Source: Spirochaetaceae bacterium (GTDB lineage Bacteria > Spirochaetota > Spirochaetia > JABEVK01). From it: a DNA stretch of 14,852 bases. The notes beneath the pieces are model-generated. The model did no database searches. It was not told the DNA's origin and saw only the letters and a program-made list of their open reading frames with translations. The position numbers and the translations under genes are program-made. Positions 14,339 to 14,852 of this stretch are shown piece by piece; within the stretch, counting starts at the first letter, position 1; each line of letters opens with the position of its first letter. Location of the stretch: NCBI GenBank assembly GCA_023265735.1, contig JAHFSN010000014.1:1-14852 (forward strand), in the 5' to 3' direction.

Positions 14339-14339
<1 letters not shown>
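13299..14339 (-). CDS. Peptide ABC transporter ATP-binding protein, DppF/OppF type
   Basis: A 346-residue ATPase for di- or oligopeptide (or nickel/microcin-like) import, acting as a pair with the DppD-type protein upstream. Motifs: Walker A GESGCGKST (51-59), Q-loop Gln102 in VFQDPFASLDPR, ABC signature FSGGQRQR (163-170), Walker B LVLADEP (183-189), H-loop His221. The C-terminal oligopeptide-transporter extension has the HPYT motif (256-259) and cysteines 296, 302, 309 and 327, a pattern proposed to bind an Fe-S cluster in some Opp/Dpp ATPases. The ATG at 14339 overlaps the upstream stop as TGATG, with GAGGAG five bases before it, so longer frame extension to 14651 is rejected. The last ~18 residues are Ser/Ala/Glu-rich, outside the family domain, and encoded where it overlaps the convergent membrane-protein gene. 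Substrate is unknown. Confidence 0.93.

Positions 14340-14852
<513 letters not shown>

Overview
This is a GC-rich, gene-dense window from a chromosome. The organism looks like a diderm bacterium: the branched-chain amino acid binding protein has a cleavable type I signal peptide with no lipobox cysteine, as expected for a periplasmic solute-binding protein. The protein flavour (hybrid kinases, leucine-type ABC system, peptide ABC system, GC-rich codon use) resembles Acidobacteriota of the Holophaga/Geothrix type or a deltaproteobacterium. That placement is an impression and has not been searched. No tRNA, rRNA, CRISPR array, insertion sequence or phage gene is visible.

Layout. Bases 1-1273 hold the 3' part of a hybrid histidine kinase (PAS remnant, HisKA, HATPase, receiver). 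It meets a hemolysin III/PAQR-type membrane protein tail to tail at 1270-1273. From a divergent promoter region (1924-2136) a complete high-affinity branched-chain amino acid ABC operon runs rightward: livJ (binding protein), an intergenic hairpin, livH and livM (permeases), livG and livF (ATPases). The last four genes are tightly coupled by start/stop overlaps or close spacing. livF ends at 7229, and the next base begins the stop codon of a gene on the other strand.

That gene (7230-9071, minus) is the most unusual one here. It encodes a ten-helix EamA/DMT-type transporter fused in frame to a PAS domain and a HisKA_2-type histidine kinase. Divergent from it is a PRPP-synthetase-like protein with altered ATP- and ribose-phosphate-binding motifs (9197-10189). 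A long imperfect palindrome (10200-10295) fills the gap before a convergent Ldh_2-family malate/lactate dehydrogenase homologue (10359-11372, minus).

Divergent from the dehydrogenase is rimO, the ribosomal protein S12 methylthiotransferase (11517-12836). It is followed after 4 bases by a small two-helix membrane protein of unknown function (12841-13353). That gene overlaps by 55 bases, on the opposite strand, the end of a dppF/oppF-type peptide ABC ATPase gene (13299-14339). The partner dppD/oppD-type gene lies upstream on the minus strand and runs off the right edge.

Two patterns cut across genes. Several starts (hemolysin III, DMT-kinase, dehydrogenase, rimO) have a -10-like TAnnnT hexamer only 6 to 8 bases upstream and no well-placed Shine-Dalgarno sequence, which suggests leaderless transcripts. 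The liv operon and dppF instead have good Shine-Dalgarno sites. Convergent gene pairs abut or overlap, except for the one pair separated by the palindrome.
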